A DNA stretch of 64,000 nucleotides. Origin: DASZHJ01 sp035517495. GTDB lineage: Bacteria; Pseudomonadota; Alphaproteobacteria; ATCC43930; CGMCC-115725. Shown here piece by piece: positions 1 through 8,556 of the stretch. Within the stretch, counting starts at the first letter, position 1, and the number at the start of each line of letters is the position of its first letter. The notes under the pieces are model-generated. The model was not told where the DNA came from. It made no database searches and was given only the letters and a program-made list of their open reading frames with translations. The stretch covers positions 1-64,000 of the forward strand of contig DATIYT010000056.1 in the NCBI GenBank assembly GCA_035517495.1, in the 5' to 3' direction. The position numbers and the translations under genes are program-made.

Positions 1-1401
1 TTGCTCCGTTCGTCCGGGGTCTCAAAGGCGGTGGTACTGGCGGCCCGCAAGGGTATAAACATCCAGCTTCTCGCCTTTGTGGTGCCGGCGCAGGTCAGCG
101 ATGTCGGACTCATCGAATCATTGAGCGCCCAGCTGCGCTCGTCCTTGCCGATTCACATGCGGCCGGCAAGGATCATCCCGGTCGATACCATGCCGTTGCT
201 GCCCGGCGGCAAGGTCGATGCACAAGCGCTGCTGAAACTTGCCGAGGCGGAGGTCGAGCGAGCGTCGATCGAACCACCTGCGCCGGCGAGCGCGACTGCC
301 GATTCCAGGCGCGCCGTGGCGACCGCATGGCGCCGCGTTCTCGGGTCGGTGCCGAAGCCCGGCATCACGTTTCTCGATATGGCGGGTGACTCTCTACGGC
401 TGATGGAGTTGGTCTGCGCCCTGGAAGGCCTCACGGGGCGGGAGTTGCCGCTGGATATATTTAACGCGGAGACGACCGCCGCACAGATGGCGCTGGCGCT
501 GGACTCCGTGTTGCGCGATCCCGCGACGCCGTCGCGCCACAAAGTGTTTCTGCTGCCGGGTGCGCGCGGCGATACGCCTGGACTCTCGGGGTTGCGTACC
601 GATTGCCCGCCCGAGGTCGCCATGCAGATGGTCACCTATCCAAACTGGCGCGAAATGCTGCAGGCGAGCATAACGCTGGAAGGCATTGCCGAAAACGCCT
701 TGGGTCAAATCCGTACCATGTCGCCCGAGGGACCGATCTGCCTTGTTGGCTATTCGTTCGGCGTCCACGTAGCCTTTGCCATAGCATCCGCGCTGGAAAG
801 TGAGGGGCGTCAGGTCGCTCAAATGGTATCGATCGACATGCCTCCGCCAAACAGATGCGATCGCCGCACGCCTGCTTGGTCGGCGCACACGGTCACTCGC
901 GAAATATGGTGGGAAATTGACCGCTTGCGCCGTGCCGCGCGGCAAGGAATGGCGGCCGAGCGCATGGGTATGATCGTCGCCACCTTCGCCGCGCAATTGG
1001 TCCGTCGTTCGGTCCTCCGGGCGATTGCGACGTCACGAGCGACAACCGGTCTGTCCCGGTATTTCGGTGATTTCGGCTACTGGACCAAGCATCACATGGG
1101 ACAAGAATTCCGTCTGCAAGCCAACCGTGAATGGGCGCTTCGATGGCGCGCATCGGCCAAGCGATTGCGAGCGCCACTTCTTCTGATCCGCAGCGCGGAG
1201 CATAGAGAGGAAGTACCCGAAGACCTGGGATGGGGCGAACTCGCGGAGCAGGTCCGTGTCGTGCATGTGCCGGGCACGCACATCAGCATGCTTTCAGCGG
1301 CTCACCGCAAAGCCGTTTCGGGTGCTGTAAGCGCTGCTTTGACACAAGCATTGTCGGCGCCTGACTGGGCCTCCAATCGCATTTCCGGTGGCCTTGGTTG
1401 A
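1..1401 (+). CDS. NRPS-like protein, C-terminal part (adenylation tail, carrier, thioesterase); 5' partial
   Basis: The window opens inside this gene; 466 residues are visible and the true start lies upstream. Residues 1-80 match the C-terminal subdomain of an AMP-binding (adenylation) domain, with an A10-like LPGGK motif whose Lys71 would be the catalytic lysine. Residues about 105-170 are a peptidyl/acyl carrier domain, with Ser131 in AGDSLRLMEL as the phosphopantetheine site. Residues about 180-460 form an alpha/beta-hydrolase thioesterase with GYSFG (Ser252) and a late catalytic-type His in VPGTHISML. This is the release end of a nonribosomal-peptide-like or acyl-activating enzyme. It lies 114 bases upstream of a polysaccharide co-polymerase gene, so a role in modifying an exopolysaccharide is possible but only inferred. 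The substrate cannot be read from what is present. Confidence 0.85.
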   Translation: MLRSSGVSKAVVLAARKGINIQLLAFVVPAQVSDVGLIESLSAQLRSSLPIHMRPARIIPVDTMPLLPGGKVDAQALLKLAEAEVERASIEPPAPASATADSRRAVATAWRRVLGSVPKPGITFLDMAGDSLRLMELVCALEGLTGRELPLDIFNAETTAAQMALALDSVLRDPATPSRHKVFLLPGARGDTPGLSGLRTDCPPEVAMQMVTYPNWREMLQASITLEGIAENALGQIRTMSPEGPICLVGYSFGVHVAFAIASALESEGRQVAQMVSIDMPPPNRCDRRTPAWSAHTVTREIWWEIDRLRRAARQGMAAERMGMIVATFAAQLVRRSVLRAIATSRATTGLSRYFGDFGYWTKHHMGQEFRLQANREWALRWRASAKRLRAPLLLIRSAEHREEVPEDLGWGELAEQVRVVHVPGTHISMLSAAHRKAVSGAVSAALTQALSAPDWASNRISGGLG

Positions 1402-1515
1402 TGCTTTTCGGAACCTGGGCGATCTCAGCGCAGCAGAAGCGCGGACGCCGCCGTTTCACTTTCGATTGTCATTGTCACACGAAAGCATTCACCCCGATCC
1501 AGGGTCGCCTGGGGA

Positions 1516-3549
1516 ATGTCGCCCGAGATCGGTATAATTTTGGATGGTAGAGCCATGACTTGGATAGAAGTGCCGATCCGACCGTCACGGCGTCGTGTGC
1601 TGGTGTTTTCAATCGCGTTCCTGGCGGCGGCGGCGGCAAGCCTCAGTTACGTCTACACGCGTCCGGCCGAGTACCGCGCCGCGGCGCGACTCCAGATTAC
1701 GCCCGCCTCGGCGCCGGCGTTGGTGGTGAGCGACGCCACGAGGCCCGCGGAGCAAGCCGTCCCGTATGACACCGCCTCCTTCCTCACCGAAGTGCAGGTC
1801 CTGACCAGTCGCCCGCTGCTCGGCGACGTGGTGGAACGCTTGCGCAGCAGCGGCGAACTTCCCGATCTCGGCGCCGATCCCATCGCCGGCGCACAACACA
1901 TGTTGAGCGCCGAACCGGTCGCGGGCACGCAAGTCGTCGTACTGACCGCAGAGGGCACAGACCGCCCGTTTCTCCCCCGCCTCGTCAACGCAGTGACCGA
2001 AGCCTACCGCCAGCGTATCGCTGAGACTTACAAGGAAAGCGCTGCGAGCGCCGTGGCGGGCCTAATCGACGAGGAGAAATCCCTGGCGCAGGACGTAACG
2101 GCGAAGCAAGCGGCACTCGAACAGTATCGTAAACGCTATGATATCGTATCGCTCGAACGCGACGAGAACGAGGTCCTCGGCAAGCTCAACGGCCTCAACA
2201 CCGCCTACACGGCTGCGAATACCAAGCTGTCCGCCGCCGCGGGCGATCTGGAGGCGGCTCGGAAGGCGGCCGCCGAGGGCGTAGGGGCGGCGAGCGCCAA
2301 GGACGATCCAACTTTGGCGGATCTCGAAAAGCGCGCGTCCCTGATGCGCGAGCAGCTACAGGAGCTGCAGCGCAATTTCACGCCGGCTTATCTCGCCCTG
2401 GATCCCAACGCCAAGGCGCTGCAGGCCCGGCTCGCGGACTTGGATAAACAGATCGCGGAGAGGCGCGTCACCAGTCGGCGAGCATCCCTAGCGACGGCGG
2501 AAGAAGCCTATGCGAGCGCCAAGGTCTCGGTCGATGAGCTCACGCGCCAGATCGCCGAGAATCAGCACGAGGCCCAGGACTTTGCGACCCATCTCAGCGC
2601 CTACAAAGCGATGCAACAAGACCTCGACCATGTCGAGGCGTTGCATCGCAACGCGCTGGACCGCCTGACGCAGCTTCAGGCGACGACGCGCCAGCGCGCC
2701 CCCCAGGTAGAGATTCTCGAGCCAGCGGCGGCACCGCACGCACCGTGGCGGCCGGACTATCAGACCGATGCCATCGCCAGCCTCGCCGGTTCGCTGGTCT
2801 TCGGCCTCTTTGCCGTGTTGTTCGGCGAATTCATAGCCGGCCCTACGCCTTCACCGGGGATGACGGTTCGCCACACCTGGGTCCCGTCTGCACTCGGGTC
2901 TGCTGGGTTGGGACCACCCGAGCCGGCCTTGGCGGCGCTACCCCGGCAGCGCGAGTTGGCGGCACCGTCCCATTTGGTCGAGTTGCCGGCGCCGGACCTG
3001 CGCGAGCTTGTCGACACCGAAATAGCCGCAATGATCTCCGCCGGCGAAGACGCGCGGATCGCATGCGTTGGGCTGCTCATGGGATTGACCGCGGACGAAC
3101 TGGTTTCCCTGCGGTGGGACGCAGTCGATCTTGGTGGAAACATCATTCGGGTTCCCGGAACCTCGGCCCGTAGATTCGCACTCGAGGAACCGCTTCGCGG
3201 ACTCATGGTCGCGCGCGCCAAAACGCTCACTGGGCCAGAGGCTGCCGGAACGCTGTTTCGCGACGGCACCGGTGCGCCCCTCGAGGTCGACGAAGTGGCG
3301 AGATTGGTGCTTTATGCGGCTTACGACGCCAGGCTCGAGCGCCCGCACGAAATCACACCTGCGGTACTGCGCCATACTTACCTTGCGTTCCTCCTGCGCC
3401 AAGGTATGCGCATGAGCGACATCACTCGGATTGCGGGTCAAATTCCGCATTCCGACCTCGTCGCCTACGCGCAAATCGCGCGCTCGAGCGTCCAGATTCC
3501 GTTCGAGCAAATTGAGCGAATCCTGCCGGCGTTGCGCGGAGCGGCGTGA
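1516..3549 (+). CDS. Wzz/GumC-type polysaccharide co-polymerase fused to a degenerate tyrosine-recombinase-like domain
   Basis: 677 residues from the ATG at 1516; an ATG at 1555 (MTWIEVPIRP) with GGTAGAG just upstream is an equally good start. A first membrane segment lies at about residues 28-48. A long Ala/Lys/Glu-rich coiled-coil periplasmic region follows, and a second membrane segment lies at about 418-443. That is the architecture of chain-length regulators of exopolysaccharide export (Wzz, GumC, Wzc N-terminus). The cytoplasmic tail (about 494-677) is not a tyrosine kinase: it has no P-loop. It resembles the catalytic domain of XerC/phage integrases: GLTADELVSLRW aligns with the GLRxxEL box and TPAVLRHTY with the HxLRHT box. 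Of the hallmark residues, Arg619, the following His620 and Tyr651 remain. The first Arg is Thr525, the His of HxxR is Ala616, and the LGH His is Gln642, so recombination activity is unlikely. Both domain assignments are from motif reading. Confidence 0.8.
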   Translation: MSPEIGIILDGRAMTWIEVPIRPSRRRVLVFSIAFLAAAAASLSYVYTRPAEYRAAARLQITPASAPALVVSDATRPAEQAVPYDTASFLTEVQVLTSRPLLGDVVERLRSSGELPDLGADPIAGAQHMLSAEPVAGTQVVVLTAEGTDRPFLPRLVNAVTEAYRQRIAETYKESAASAVAGLIDEEKSLAQDVTAKQAALEQYRKRYDIVSLERDENEVLGKLNGLNTAYTAANTKLSAAAGDLEAARKAAAEGVGAASAKDDPTLADLEKRASLMREQLQELQRNFTPAYLALDPNAKALQARLADLDKQIAERRVTSRRASLATAEEAYASAKVSVDELTRQIAENQHEAQDFATHLSAYKAMQQDLDHVEALHRNALDRLTQLQATTRQRAPQVEILEPAAAPHAPWRPDYQTDAIASLAGSLVFGLFAVLFGEFIAGPTPSPGMTVRHTWVPSALGSAGLGPPEPALAALPRQRELAAPSHLVELPAPDLRELVDTEIAAMISAGEDARIACVGLLMGLTADELVSLRWDAVDLGGNIIRVPGTSARRFALEEPLRGLMVARAKTLTGPEAAGTLFRDGTGAPLEVDEVARLVLYAAYDARLERPHEITPAVLRHTYLAFLLRQGMRMSDITRIAGQIPHSDLVAYAQIARSSVQIPFEQIERILPALRGAA

Positions 3550-3625
3550 CAGCCCGGTCGAGCACAGGAGGGGCACCCGCGGGACTCAATCATTCGAATT
3601 GCCCGCTTGATCGCCGAAAGCCCCA

Positions 3626-3841
3626 TTAGTTTGCTTGCCCTTGACGATCGACAGCGGGCCACGAGACGTACGCAAACACCCAGAGCGCTATCACGCCGGC
3701 CACCGGGATAAACCAGAGCACGACCCACATCCCGCTGCGGCCAGTGCGTCGCACGATTCTGGCGCCGGGCCAAGCCACAGCGAACACGGCCAACACGATG
3801 AGTATGTAGTCGATGAGCGGCAGCGATTGCATGGTTTCCAT
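3626..3841 (-). CDS. small two-segment membrane protein, conserved hypothetical
   Basis: 71 residues. It has a hydrophobic segment at about 10-25, a basic loop RRTGRSG, and a second hydrophobic segment at about 37-58. This is the pattern of small inner-membrane proteins with an RTGxSGxW loop that are common in Proteobacteria and lack a defined function. A strong ribosome site (GGAGGG, seven bases before the ATG) supports it as a real gene. It faces the co-polymerase gene tail to tail and is probably a single-gene unit. Confidence 0.6.
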   Translation of the reverse strand: METMQSLPLIDYILIVLAVFAVAWPGARIVRRTGRSGMWVVLWFIPVAGVIALWVFAYVSWPAVDRQGQAN

Positions 3842-4062
3842 GGCGGAGCCCTCCGGCCTGCCTGTGAGCGCTGGGGCACCGTATCACGGCCCACGGCCGG
3901 GCGGCTCAGGGTGTGCCGTTACCAGTCGACGGGCGGTTGGGTCGCACGATGACTTTGAAGGCCGGGTAGGGTAAATTGCCGTACAGGTTAGGCAACAGCA
4001 CTATTGCTCGAGTCGTTGGGTTGTTGCGCTGGCGAGTTCAATAGTATCGTTTTGAAAAGAGC

Positions 4063-4185
4063 GTGGTTTTTGTGCGCTCCAATCTGCAAATGGCGCGCAT
4101 CGAGGCGGCGGTGGTGGTTCCCTGCGCGGATGGCCTGTCGTATGTGACCGTTCTAGTCCTGCTCGCGATACTCACCAGCTTCTGA
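4063..4185 (+). CDS. possible 40-residue single-span membrane peptide
   Basis: A short reading frame from a GTG at 4063, with AAGAG upstream; GTG 4072 and ATG 4090 are in-frame alternatives. It ends 11 bases before the ATG of the FAD/NAD(P) oxidoreductase, on the same strand. The peptide has a polar N-terminus and one hydrophobic C-terminal segment (SYVTVLVLLAILTSF). The position suggests a small accessory subunit or a translated leader, but there is no homology to rely on. A second peptide of similar type follows the oxidoreductase at 5537-5632. The remaining upstream sequence, 3842-4062, shows nothing recognisable. Confidence 0.35.
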   Translation: MVFVRSNLQMARIEAAVVVPCADGLSYVTVLVLLAILTSF

Positions 4186-4196
4186 TCGGGGAGTTC

Positions 4197-5519
4197 ATGC
4201 AGCTTCTCCATACCGCTCGTGGGGCACTTTGGATCACTATTTATCTGCTGTTCATCCTTACCCCGCTGTTCGCGCTCCTGCTCGGCTCGCATTCTCCGGC
4301 GCGGGATTTCTGGACCGAGTTCTCGGTGGCGATCGGCTATTCTGGCCTGGCTATAATGGGTCTCCAGTTCGGCCTCACGGCACGCTTTCGCTATGTCACC
4401 GAGCCGTGGGGTGAGGACGTCATTTATCACTTTCACCGCCAAATCTCGCTGGTAGGCGTCGGCCTGGTCGTAGCGCACCCCGCCATCCTGTTCGCTGTGC
4501 AACCGGAATTGCTTGCGCCGACGAATTTCATCGGGGCACCGCTGAGTGCCTATTTCGCTCTGCTGTCGATTTTTTCGGTGATCGCGCTGGTCGTGATGGC
4601 CCTTTGGCGCACACAGCTAAATATCAGGTATGAGACGTGGCACCTCAGCCACGTAGTACTCGCGGTCGCCGCTATCTCTGCAGGGCTCCTCCACATGGTA
4701 GGGTCGGGCTTCTACCTCACCGACCCCTGGAAACGAGCGATGTGGATTGGTCTCACGATCTTCTGGGTTGGATTGCTGCTCTATGTACGCATGGTCAAGC
4801 CGCTGTTCATGCTCCGCCGGCCATATCGCGTCGCGGAAGTGCGCGGGGAACGCGGCGATACATGGTCTTTGGTGATGGAGCCGGTTGGCCATCCTGGCTT
4901 CCGATTCAAACCTGGTCAGTTCGGCTGGCTGACCTTACGGGGGAGCCCATTCAAGATCACCGGCCATCCCTTCTCGTTCTCATCCAGTGCCGCCGTCACG
5001 GATGGGCGCGTCGAAATGACGATCAAAAACCTAGGCGACTTCACGAGCCAGATTCGCACCATTCCAGTCGGGGAACGCGTCTACCTAGATGGCCCATACG
5101 GCGCGTTTACCTTAGGCAACCCGGCGGATATGCACGTTTTGATCGCGGGCGGCATCGGGATCACGCCGATGATCAGCATGATCCGCACGCTCGCCGATCG
5201 CGGCGATCGGCGACCGGTAATCCTGCTCTACGGAAGCAAAGACTGGGAATCGGTCACCTTCCGCGAGCAGTTGGAGGAGCTGAAAACCCGACTCTATTTG
5301 ACGATTATCCACGTGCTTTCCGATCCGCCCGCTGGTTGGACGGGCGAGCAAGGCTATATCGGCGCTGAAGTGTTCAAGCGTCACCTGGCGAAACCATATG
5401 CCGACCACGAGTACTTCATCTGCGGTCCCGACGTGATGATGGATGCGATCGAGAAGACGCTAAGCGACCTGGAAGTGCCGCTTTCGAAGTACCATTCCGA
5501 GCGCTACAGCTTTGTATAG
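4197..5519 (+). CDS. ferric-reductase-like membrane FAD/NAD(P)H oxidoreductase
   Basis: 440 residues; ATG preceded by GGGGAG. The N-terminal half (about 5-210) has roughly six membrane segments with histidine pairs (YHFHRQ, VVAHPAIL, WHLSHV, LLHMVG) typical of ferric-reductase-like haem b domains. The C-terminal half is a ferredoxin-NADP reductase module: an FAD site HPFSFSSS, DGPYGAF, a nucleotide loop AGGIGITPM, and a terminal CGPDVMMDAIEK segment ending in an aromatic-containing tail (ERYSFV). It should move electrons from NAD(P)H through FAD to membrane haem and on to an outside acceptor (Fe3+, O2 or another); the acceptor is not determinable. No ferredoxin domain is present. It is flanked by two tiny hydrophobic reading frames and followed by a GntP permease. 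Confidence 0.85.
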   Translation: MQLLHTARGALWITIYLLFILTPLFALLLGSHSPARDFWTEFSVAIGYSGLAIMGLQFGLTARFRYVTEPWGEDVIYHFHRQISLVGVGLVVAHPAILFAVQPELLAPTNFIGAPLSAYFALLSIFSVIALVVMALWRTQLNIRYETWHLSHVVLAVAAISAGLLHMVGSGFYLTDPWKRAMWIGLTIFWVGLLLYVRMVKPLFMLRRPYRVAEVRGERGDTWSLVMEPVGHPGFRFKPGQFGWLTLRGSPFKITGHPFSFSSSAAVTDGRVEMTIKNLGDFTSQIRTIPVGERVYLDGPYGAFTLGNPADMHVLIAGGIGITPMISMIRTLADRGDRRPVILLYGSKDWESVTFREQLEELKTRLYLTIIHVLSDPPAGWTGEQGYIGAEVFKRHLAKPYADHEYFICGPDVMMDAIEKTLSDLEVPLSKYHSERYSFV

Positions 5520-5536
5520 CATCTAGGGAGACTTCA

Positions 5537-5632
5537 TTGCGCCGCTTGTTTGCCGACCGATTGGTTATTTTCACCGGCCTGGTTGTTATCCTGACGTCGC
5601 TGCTCTTCGCGCTCTCGCGAATAGCCGGGTAG
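5537..5632 (+). CDS. possible 31-residue single-span membrane peptide
   Basis: TTG start, six bases after a good GGGAG ribosome site and 17 bases after the oxidoreductase stop. The peptide has a basic N-terminus (MRRLFADR) and one hydrophobic span (LVIFTGLVVILTSLLFALS). Its size, Shine-Dalgarno site and position suggest a small subunit of the same operon, comparable in form to the small stabilising subunits of many membrane oxidoreductases. That comparison is an inference and no family is recognised. Confidence 0.45.
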   Translation: MRRLFADRLVIFTGLVVILTSLLFALSRIAG

Positions 5633-5718
5633 GTGAAGGCGAAAATCGACATTGCTGATCCCGGCTGACACCTCACCCGTGTCGGCGACGCGCAGTGTCC
5701 GACTTTCCGAGGTTTGTG

Positions 5719-7176
5719 ATGGGCGCTTACCTTTTCGAACTGCTCGGTATCTTCTTCGCGTTGAGCTTGCTCATCTTCCTTGCTCTTCGGGGCTTCACCT
5801 TGCTTTTGGCGGCACCCGGAGCTGCGATCGTTGCCGCCGCCTTTTCGGGAGAGCCGCTGCTCGCCAAGTGGACGCTGACCTTCATGCAGGGTACGGGAGG
5901 TTTCATTATAAATTTCTTCCCGCTGTTCTTGCTTGGCGGCGTGTTTGGCAAGTTGATGAACGATTGCGGTGCCGCACTTTCAATCGCCCGCGGAATAACG
6001 GAAAGGCTTGGGGAGGCGCGTGCGATCGTGGCGGTGGTACTCGCCTGTGCAGTGCTCACCTATGGCGGTGTCAGCCTCTTTGTTGTGGCCTTCGCCGTCT
6101 TCCCCGTGGCTGACGCGCTGTTCCGGCAGGCGGCGGTTCCGCATCGGCTGATCCCACCGGCCATCGCGCTTGGTGCATTCACATTCACGATGACGGCCTT
6201 GCCGGGCACTCCGGCCATCCAGAACGCCATCCCGATGGCATTTTTCAACACGAGCCTGTTTGCGGCGCCGATGCTCGGCATCCTGGCATCAGTGATCATC
6301 CTCGGCTTTGGCCTATGGTGGCTGCGGCTTGTGGAATCCCAAGCTCGGAACGCCGGCGAAGGCTACGTTGTAGAATCGCGGGCACCGGCCGACGATCAGT
6401 TCGTGCGCGAGCGCGCCACGAACGCCGACAATTTCGACCCTGCCGAGCTACCGCACGGCCGTCGAAATGAGGATTTGCCATCCTTTGCACTGTCGGGGGC
6501 GCCGATCCTCGTCGTGCTCCTCGTCAACCTCCTCATGAGTTTGTTCGTGCTGCCGCGAATGTACACCGGGTTCCTTGCAGAACCGAGGTTTGGCGAGACC
6601 ACAATCTCGGCGGTGAGCGGAGTCTGGTCCGTCGTCACCGCGCTTGCTGTTGCCTCGCTGGTTCTGGCGGTAATGCACCGCAAGCGCCTGCCGGAGCTGC
6701 GCAAGACTCTCGATGCTGGCGCCAATGCTTCCGTGCTGCCGGTACTGAATACGGCGAGTCTAGTGGGATTCGGCGCTGTAGTAGCGGCATTGCCTGCGTT
6801 TGCGGTGGTGCGCGACGGATTCCTGGCGGTTCCCGGCGGCCCGCTTGTTTCGATTGCCGTAGCCGCCAACGTGATGGGCGCCATAACAGGCTCGGCTTCG
6901 GGTGGTTTGACTATCGCGCTGAACTCGTTAGGCGAAACCTATGCCCAGCTCGCTGCAAGCACGGGCATTCCCGCAGAATTGATGCACCGCGTGGCGGCCA
7001 TCGGCTCCGGCGCGCTCGCTATGTTACCGCACAACGGCGCGGTCGTAACCTTGCTGGCGATCTGTGGCGCCACGCAGCGGCGCAGCTACCGCGAGATCAT
7101 GATGGTCGGACTCGTGGGGCCGGTGATCGCGCTGATTGTTGTCATCGCGCTGGGGAAGCTGTTCGGTTCATTCTGA
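5719..7176 (+). CDS. GntP-family permease (organic acid/gluconate:H+ symporter type)
   Basis: About 485 residues from ATG 5719, with GAGG six bases upstream; a GTG at 5695 would add eight residues. The protein is almost entirely hydrophobic with about 12 membrane segments and a polar loop at about 210-250. The segments GGFIINFFPLFLLGGVFGKL and the late ITGSASGGLTIAL and GALAMLPHNGAVV motifs are characteristic of the GntP/citrate-type transporter family. It should import a carboxylate such as gluconate or a hydroxy acid with protons; the substrate is not predictable. No catabolic genes lie nearby. It may be co-transcribed with the oxidoreductase operon 86 bases upstream. Confidence 0.85.
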   Translation: MGAYLFELLGIFFALSLLIFLALRGFTLLLAAPGAAIVAAAFSGEPLLAKWTLTFMQGTGGFIINFFPLFLLGGVFGKLMNDCGAALSIARGITERLGEARAIVAVVLACAVLTYGGVSLFVVAFAVFPVADALFRQAAVPHRLIPPAIALGAFTFTMTALPGTPAIQNAIPMAFFNTSLFAAPMLGILASVIILGFGLWWLRLVESQARNAGEGYVVESRAPADDQFVRERATNADNFDPAELPHGRRNEDLPSFALSGAPILVVLLVNLLMSLFVLPRMYTGFLAEPRFGETTISAVSGVWSVVTALAVASLVLAVMHRKRLPELRKTLDAGANASVLPVLNTASLVGFGAVVAALPAFAVVRDGFLAVPGGPLVSIAVAANVMGAITGSASGGLTIALNSLGETYAQLAASTGIPAELMHRVAAIGSGALAMLPHNGAVVTLLAICGATQRRSYREIMMVGLVGPVIALIVVIALGKLFGSF

Positions 7177-7330
7177 AGTACCGCTTTTCGAATGGCGACG
7201 ATCCTGCCTCCACAGTCGTAGCTTCCGGAGACTATCGGGACCGTAGTAGAATATCGACACTGTAGTACGGTTTACCGCCGCCGAGTAGAAGACATGGGTG
7301 TGGTCTGTGCGGCGCAATTGGGGGTCACCT

Positions 7331-8059
7331 ATGCGCGAGACCATTGTTATCGCCTATTGTGGCCCCGCAGCGGTGCCCGGTGATTTCCTGACCCGCTGGA
7401 ACTTTGATCCTCTGGTCATAGCAGCGATCATTGGATTTGCGATCGTAATCGCCCGCGGTCGCGTCTCGAATGCTCGTGCTGGCTGGGGCGCCCTTGCGCT
7501 GTTGGCTACGATCTTCATCTCGCCGCTCTGCGCGTTGTCCTCGGCGCTGTTCTCGGTGCGGGTGTTGCATCATGTACTGCTAGTCGCCGCCGCGGCGCCG
7601 CTTTTGGCGTTGGCCTGTCCGGTGCGTCGCTTGCCCCCGCTGCCGCTTGCCGCACTCGTCGGCGCTCACATGATCATCCTCTGGGTCTGGCATATGCCTG
7701 GGCCCTATGAGTGGGGGCTGGCGAATGTGCAAGCCTATTGGTTGATGCAGGCCTCCCTTCTTGGCAGCGCATGGCTCCTCTGGCGCGCAATTCTCACGCC
7801 GACGACGCAGGTCGGGTCAGCGCTCCTCGCACTGGTCGCGACCATCGCGCAGATGGGGCTTCTAGCCGCCTTGATTGTCTTCGCGCCACGGCCGCTCTAC
7901 GAGGTACACATTGCGAGCGCCGCGGCTTGGGGAATGACTGCGCTAGTCGATCAGCAATTGGCCGGCCTCCTCATGTGGGTGCCGGCGTTGCTGCCTTATC
8001 TCGGAGTGGGCCTCTGGTTGGCTTGGGTAAAGTTGCAGCCAGTCGAGCCCACGGCGTGA
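7331..8059 (+). CDS. ctaG: caa3-type oxidase assembly factor CtaG-like membrane protein
   Basis: 242 residues from ATG 7331 after a GGGGG ribosome site; an upstream in-frame start at 7298 is less likely. It has about seven membrane segments with the histidine-bearing motifs of the caa3_CtaG family (VLHHVLLVAAAAPLL, WHMPGPYEW). This is the Bacillus-type CtaG family, which is unrelated to the Cox11 proteins also called CtaG. It is linked to copper-centre assembly in cytochrome oxidases. The gene opens the terminal oxidase cluster and overlaps the next gene by GTGA, so the two are translationally coupled. Confidence 0.8.
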   Translation: MRETIVIAYCGPAAVPGDFLTRWNFDPLVIAAIIGFAIVIARGRVSNARAGWGALALLATIFISPLCALSSALFSVRVLHHVLLVAAAAPLLALACPVRRLPPLPLAALVGAHMIILWVWHMPGPYEWGLANVQAYWLMQASLLGSAWLLWRAILTPTTQVGSALLALVATIAQMGLLAALIVFAPRPLYEVHIASAAAWGMTALVDQQLAGLLMWVPALLPYLGVGLWLAWVKLQPVEPTA

Positions 8060-8556
8060 CAACCTTACTCAAATTCATTCACCTCGCCACGATCGCCATC
8101 TGGTCGAGCGGCTTGATCGTTCTGCCGTATCTGTTTTGGCAACGCCGTATCGTCGAGACGGGACCCGAGCTGGAACGGCTGCATCGGCTGACCCGTTTCG
8201 TCTATGTCGAGATGGCATCCCCGGCTGCCTTCCTCGCCATTGGCAGCGGAACAGCGCTCATCTTTCTGCAAACGACGTTTCTGGAGTGGTTTACGCTGAA
8301 AATGGTGCTGGTCGGAATCTTGGTGATGCTGCATGTCATTGCCGGGTTGACCCTCGCGCATCTCTTCGAGCCCGGCGGCCGTTTCGGACGATTCTCATAC
8401 CTTGCTCTGACCGCCTGCTATCTCGTGCTGATCACGGCGATCATCTGGGTGGTGCTGGCCAAGCCTCACATCGATTCGAACCAGTTTGCCACAAAGTTAT
8501 TCGCGCCCGGCGGACTACGTCAGGTTCTCGGCGAGATCAAAATACCGATACCATGA
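8056..8556 (+). CDS. CopD/HemJ-like four-span membrane protein
   Basis: 166 residues from GTG 8056, overlapping the ctaG stop. Four hydrophobic segments carry a first-helix motif LLKFIHLATIAIWSSGL, with the His and Trp seen in CopD-domain and HemJ (protoporphyrinogen oxidase-like) proteins that bind haem or copper. In this cluster it is probably an assembly or metal/haem-handling factor for the oxidase. The 3' end overlaps the convergent DUF2231 gene by 37 bases. The assignment to CopD or HemJ cannot be settled by eye. Confidence 0.6.
   Translation: MTTLLKFIHLATIAIWSSGLIVLPYLFWQRRIVETGPELERLHRLTRFVYVEMASPAAFLAIGSGTALIFLQTTFLEWFTLKMVLVGILVMLHVIAGLTLAHLFEPGGRFGRFSYLALTACYLVLITAIIWVVLAKPHIDSNQFATKLFAPGGLRQVLGEIKIPIP

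Noticed and set aside
4038..4502. Long minus-strand reading frame opposite the oxidoreductase gene
   Set aside because: It is antisense to a clear ferric-reductase-like gene, has low-complexity charged composition and no ribosome site.
7177..7330. Possible terminator or repeat after the GntP permease
   Set aside because: Only a five-base pairing (CCGTA/TACGG) was found, too weak to report.
7711..8055. N-terminal extension of the CopD/HemJ-like frame
   Set aside because: It overlaps the ctaG-like gene in another frame and is not hydrophobic; GTG 8056 with GTGA coupling is the better start.
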